A stretch of DNA of 64,000 nt from Symsagittifera roscoffensis (lineage: Eukaryota > Xenacoelomorpha > Acoela > Convolutidae): the NCBI RefSeq assembly GCF_963678635.1, contig NC_087071.1, forward strand, positions 20,151,613 through 20,215,612, written 5' to 3'. Position numbers and translations under genes: made by a program. Positions 60,316 to 64,000 of this stretch are shown one piece after another. The notes below the pieces were generated by a model that worked only from the letters and a program-made list of their open reading frames with translations, ran no database searches and had not been told where the DNA came from. The first letter of the stretch is position 1, and the number at the start of each line of letters is the position of its first letter.

Positions 60316-60590
60316 GGAGGCACTTAGCGTAGCGGTAAAGCGTTCACTTTGTAATTGATTGTCAGATCGTGTATTTGATCCGATGCCATTGCAATGATAG
60401 TGTATGAGGACGAGTTCTCACTTGACCTCTAGCTTCAGGTCTACCCCAGTCTGGCCAATTTCGGCTGCAATAGTGGTACCACGTGAAATTTCTAGACTCT
60501 AAAAAACTGCCTTGAGTCTCAAAAAAGACTAGTTGGAACTTCTTGTCGTGGCGTGCTTTTTTAACACACCATGCCAAATTGTTTTAAGTT
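60316..60590 (+). repeat. tRNA-derived SINE-like repeat 1
   Basis: Its head reads GGAGGCACTTAGCGTAGCGG then TAAAGCGTTCACTTTGTAA, with an A-box-like TAGCGTAGCGG and, 35 bp on, a B-box-like GTATTTGATCC. The anticodon region (TTTGTAA) does not form a good stem, so it is a tRNA-like head rather than a functional tRNA. A unique body of about 200 bp follows, slightly GC-richer than the flanks, with CTCACTTGACCTCTAGCTTC. Confidence 0.55.
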
Positions 60591-61676
60591 ATTGAAAAGT
60601 GACAATTATTTTGCTGTAGCCCTTGACTACCAGCGGCGGCAGTTCATCAAAGTTTTAAGCCAGTTTCGGTTGCTTTTTTCTAGGTTTTGTTTTGTACGAA
60701 ATGTCTATTGATATAGCCATAGATGCAAGCATTTTTCTAGACAAATTGAAATTTTTGCAATGTTGGACAGTTGCAGAAAGCCCGTGACATCCCTCCGGAT
60801 AATGACAAACTTCTAACCTATTATATTATGACTAAAATTGATTGTATGACCTTGATAGTTGTGGTACATTTAGGTGAAAACGAATGGCTTTCAGAGCAAG
60901 AGTTAAACGTTTACCAAACAGTTGTTTTACGTTAATCTGTACCCAATTCGTTTCAGTTCAGAATAATAGATTGCTCGTACATTGCTGTATGACAGCCCTA
61001 ACGAAGTATCAGTAACCGCACATCTTTCTCGGTTCATTGAATTTCATCAATCAGTAAACTTCAATCCGGCTTGTGGACTTACCTTTTTAATACAAGAATT
61101 CGCAACAATTTGCGAAAACGCAACAGTTCCGCACATTTTATGCTTTTCATAAATACTGCTAACCAAAAACCATATTCATTTGTTACACTTATGTTCATCT
61201 AAGGGATAGTGAGCTCAATTTTTAGGGTTTTTGGACTGAATTTAAGTTTTTGTCACCAAGTTTTGCCCTGTTACCTGAGATATGGCGTTTATTTCATGAG
61301 AATTGTGCTCAACAAATTTTGTGTTGTGCAAAATTGATTGTTTACAAAATTAGAGACATTTTTTGCAATTTCTTATAATTAAAAAAGATGATGACTCAGG
61401 CTGGAATAAGAATTAAAAAATTTTTAATATCAAACAGACCCAGAAAGTTATTGATACGTTTGGCATTTTAGATCTGACCCCAATTTTTCATTTTTTTCTA
61501 GAATTACGAATGTATGTATGGCTCTATGCGTAATTTTTTAAAAGTTTTTATTTAAGGGGAGAATGGAAAAATGAATTTCATTGCTATAAAAATTTAAGCT
61601 ATATGTAAAACCTCGGGAAAATTTTTCGAATAAAACAAAGTGAATCAACAATTGGGTTACACTTGAATTGTTCTAC

Positions 61677-61789
61677 CTAAGTCACACTTGGTTCCAACTA
61701 GAAAACATGGCACATCATCGTCGAGCACAGTCAAAGACATATTGCGCCACTCTGACAAACTCTTCATAGAGCCGTCCATCCCAGCCAAA
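61677..61789 (-). CDS. Rab copy B G4 exon
   Basis: A 113-nt exon with the same boundaries as copy A exon 3: acceptor TTTTTTTTCAG, donor GTAGAA. It reads LAGMDGSMKSLSEWRNMSLT and VLDDDVPCFLVGTKCDL, with an intact G4 motif TKCD. Phase fits the exon at 59440-59666 across a 2.0 kb intron. Exons 1 and 2 of this copy should lie beyond 64000. Confidence 0.92.
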
Positions 61790-61904
61790 CTGAAAAAAAA
61801 ATCTCATTTTAATTTTTTGATTAGACTTTGTTTAAATAATTCATTGTCATTTGACTTAGTTGAAAATTAAAAAAAAAACTATTTAAGAGCATTCAAAAAT
61901 TGGT

Positions 61905-62150
61905 GGAATTGTGGCCTTTGTGTAGTGATGGTAGTCAGCAATCATATGGTTGCTGGTTTAAATTGCGACTGCGCTGCAATAGCCTGTGCAAGTGAGGTGA
62001 TTTCTTGCAATTAAGTCATAGCTTAATTGGGCGCTAATTGTATGCTCTCTTGTCAACCTAATTATTTAACCTCTGGAGAAGACCTCCAGGCTGGTTGACT
62101 TAGAAAAACAAAGCTGGTGACCTCAATTTGGGCGACTAAACGTGGTGAAA
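61905..62150 (+). repeat. tRNA-derived SINE-like repeat 2
   Basis: Reads GTGGCCTTTGTGTAGTGATG then GTAGTCAGCAATCATATGG and a B-box-like GGTTTAAATTGCGAC. CAGCAA...TTGCTG can form an anticodon-like stem. It continues with GGAGAAGACCTCCAGGCTGG and GGGCGACTAAACG. It is more diverged than repeat 1 and may belong to another family. Confidence 0.45.
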
Positions 62151-62514
62151 TTTATTTTATGCAACTGTGAAAGGGCTGCCATTAGGTAGAAAAATTGAAA
62201 AGAAAAGTATAAACTTCATCAAATGGAATTCTATCTTATTAAGCTGCTTGATTTTTAATTCGAACAGATGGCCAGATAGATGCCCAAGCGAAGTAGCAGA
62301 CTTACGGTGAGGGCTATTTTGCCCCTTCTACCTTAAGATTTTGACCCTTGGCCACGTTGGCTACTTTTGGATTTTTGAATTTTGGGAACGACCCTGATAA
62401 TTTTTGTAAACTCTTTCGGCGCCAGTATGAACAAACTTTGATCGCAATTTTTTGGTCAAAAGTTTCCAAAAAGGCCTAAAAGCGTCTTTGTAGCTTGTTT
62501 TTTTTAAACGAAAA

Positions 62515-62720
62515 CCATTACGAGACCAAGCTGTGTACAAGATAGGCGCACAACTTTGTGTCTGTACGTTCCTGGATTCCAGAGAAAAGTCTCAAAACAT
62601 GTTAAAACTTTATCGGAACGATCAAAGGAATTGAGAGAACACAAGAAGAACAAAACGAGCGTGCTTTCTGCGGAACTTACAATTCACAAAATGCAGTTTT
62701 GCCGCGTAATGGTTTGCCTT
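62515..62720 (+). repeat. Y-family interspersed repeat, copy 3
   Basis: GATAGGCGCACAACTTTGTG then TCTGTACGTTCCTGG matches the core at 12265 and 26828. The next 130 bp (..AACTTTATCGGAACGATCAA..) align with copy 1 (..AACTTTGTTGGAACGATGAG..). Confidence 0.65.
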
Positions 62721-62839
62721 CTGTTTGAGATAAATTTGGTCAAGTTTGAAGAACTCGCACAAAACTTTCAAAAAGTTTCAGCAAAATCCGCCCCCTTCGA
62801 GAACGTCTTACATCCGCCCTGCTCACGCGACTGCTTTTT

Positions 62840-62953
62840 AAATCTTTTATATTTTTTTCTTACATTTATTTTTTTCTTTCTATTATTGCTCCATAGACCT
62901 TAAAAGGCAGTCGGAACATTCAAGGCTTCGCCCTGATACGAGCAGTCTTGTTT
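62840..62953 (+). repeat. R1 interspersed repeat, copy 10 (truncated)
   Basis: Only the hairpin-side end is present: CTTAAAAGGCAGTCGGAACA, TTCAAGGCTTCGCCCTGATA, CGAGCAGTCTTGTTT. One mismatch in the palindrome stem. Confidence 0.82.
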
Positions 62954-63559
62954 CATTGATCCTCAGAGGTTGAAAACAAAATTAATGAATCATAATAACT
63001 AGATTGACTATTGCGCTGATGGTTTTAGAATACAACAGATCCAAATGCGAGTAGGCTAAACTCCAAATGCAAATGCTCAAAGCACACTGTGTTGTGTCAT
63101 GGCGACATCATTTGCGAACTACAAGCTAATCAAACGTCACTAAACGTATATAGAGTATTGATTCGACTCAATCCTCAAACAAGAATGATTTTGAATACTG
63201 AAAAATCGAGAAAGCAACGAGGTTTTGCTTGGTTCATACAACAGAGATTCAGAGAACAAGTGATAAGCAATGCTCACAAGGCGCTTTTGGAAAGACAGCC
63301 ACTCAAAACTGCGCTACAATTAGTTACATGACACCGTGCCATGCCGATAAATGTTCTGTGACATATTCTTAGATCTAAGATCAGCTAAAGGAACAGACAG
63401 CCAGTGGTAAAAACAGTTTCACAATAGTCAAAGGGAACGGTTTCATGTAGACTGTTTGTACAAAAATTTTTTATTTTTTTCTTGGCTCAAGACTAAGCTG
63501 GGTTGAATCTGGACCAATTCTAGTAAGAAATAGTTTGATCATCAAAAAGTGCTTGTCAG
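62954..63559 (-). other. Rab copy B intron 2, homologous to copy A intron 2
   Basis: Segment 63100-63260 matches 35870-36030 (GCGAACT, ATAGAGTATTGATTC, CTCAATCCTCAAACA, AAAAATCGAGAA / AAAAACGAGAA). An 80-codon frame at 63089-63331 on + is therefore intronic and not a gene. Confidence 0.65.
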
Positions 63560-64000
63560 CAACCTTCGCTGGATTTCAAAAAACAATTTTTTTTTGTCTC
63601 GTACAAGGCAATTTTTGTACCTGTCTAAATTTCTTTGAGGAAGGCTCTCATTCAAATCTTGGACAATCGCGTTCGGGTATTCCAGAAAGAATCTTTCGAC
63701 CAAATCAAATAGTTGCTCACCAGAAGCTACAGAACCAGTTTCTCAGTTTTCTTTTGCATTCGAGCCATATATTTTCTATGGTATTTAAGTCAAGTGATTT
63801 ACCTGGCAAGGGGGTCCCGTTTAAGTTGTTTATCCGGAAAAAACAGAGCAATTTCCTTGTCGATTGAATAGACGCAATTGTCTTGTTGAAAAACATACTC
63901 AATGCTACAAAAATGTCCAATATATCGGATAAACAAGATTGTGGGGTATCGATATAATTATCTGCCTTAACTTTTCCCGATGACTGAAAATTTTTTCTGG
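63560..64000 (-). pseudogene. Tc1/mariner transposase remnant
   Basis: On the - strand the pieces, in order, are GKVKADNYID, FQQDNC, SLDLNTIENIWLECKRKL and then VERFFLEYPNAI with LNESLPQRNLDR. They correspond to the DDE catalytic core and C-terminus of Tc1/mariner transposases (family patterns G....D.Y, FQQDNAP, SPDLNPIENLW..K). The pieces are in different frames, so several indels have broken the gene. The Asp of QQDN and the Asp/Glu of DLNTIEN remain. The N-terminal part would lie beyond 64000. It sits in the copy B Rab intron. Confidence 0.85.

Larger units (their letters stand above)
59667..61676 (-). other. Rab copy B intron 3
   Basis: Contains R1 copy 9 (59737-60225) and a tRNA-like SINE (60316-60590). 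The rest (60591-61676) is AT-rich with nothing recognised. Confidence 0.6.

Noticed and set aside
60316-60388. Functional tRNA-Thr(UGU) gene
   Set aside because: A- and B-box-like sequences are present, but the anticodon and acceptor stems do not pair. It is better explained as a SINE head.
63089-63331. 80-aa open frame on the + strand
   Set aside because: The same sequence occurs, diverged and without an open frame, at 35870-36060 in the other Rab intron. It is duplicated intron.
1-64000. CRISPR arrays, bacterial operons or riboswitches
   Set aside because: The sequence is spliced eukaryotic DNA. The tandem arrays have no unique spacers and there are no cas-like genes.

Overview
The window looks like a nuclear sequence from an AT-rich invertebrate metazoan; I cannot resolve the lineage further. 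The reasons are GC-richer exons with GT-AG splice sites separated by long AT-rich introns, an inner-arm-type axonemal dynein gene (so a ciliated or flagellated lineage), a Rab GTPase with a CXC prenylation tail, and many eukaryotic mobile elements (two LTR retrotransposons, hAT-like and other MITEs, tRNA-derived SINE-like repeats, a Tc1/mariner remnant). A run of exactly 200 Ns (13952-14151) is an assembly gap.

The + strand carries part of one dynein heavy chain gene from start to end. Eleven exons (1452-59048) encode AAA3, AAA4 and the beginning of the stalk coiled coil. The gene starts upstream and continues downstream of the window. Reading phases agree across every junction except two places: the 10954-14734 interval, where an AAA4 exon is missing and probably lies in or near the N gap, and the roughly 33 kb intron 25828-59009, where about 11 codons of the stalk seem unaccounted for.

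The introns hold almost everything else. There is a near-perfect 66-bp minisatellite (3343-4256), an old ~85-bp degenerate tandem array (5530-7390), an intact-looking Ty3/gypsy element (about 15300-22121, + strand) whose Pol is split by a TAATG stop/start overlap, and a 27-bp minisatellite (24035-25690) full of TGACTCA motifs that ends about 7 bp before a splice acceptor. The 33 kb intron contains an antisense cluster of Rab32-like GTPase genes: copy A is complete (four exons, 39803 down to 32638, 200 aa), copy C is a decayed first exon (57521-57602), and copy B (59440 up to 61789) runs off the window. A young 13.7 kb LTR retrotransposon (41328-55075, - strand; 410-bp LTRs differing at about 2 sites; CAAT target duplication) sits between copies A and C.

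At least ten copies of a ~500-bp interspersed repeat with a terminal hairpin (TCAGGGC-loop-GCCCTGA), three copies of a second repeat family, and two MITEs with exact 8-bp target duplications complete the picture. The most unusual items are the two retrotransposons that separate integrase from RT/RNase H by different means, the accessory open frames at both ends of the 13.7 kb element, the AP-1-motif minisatellite beside a splice site, and the Rab cluster nested antisense in a dynein intron.
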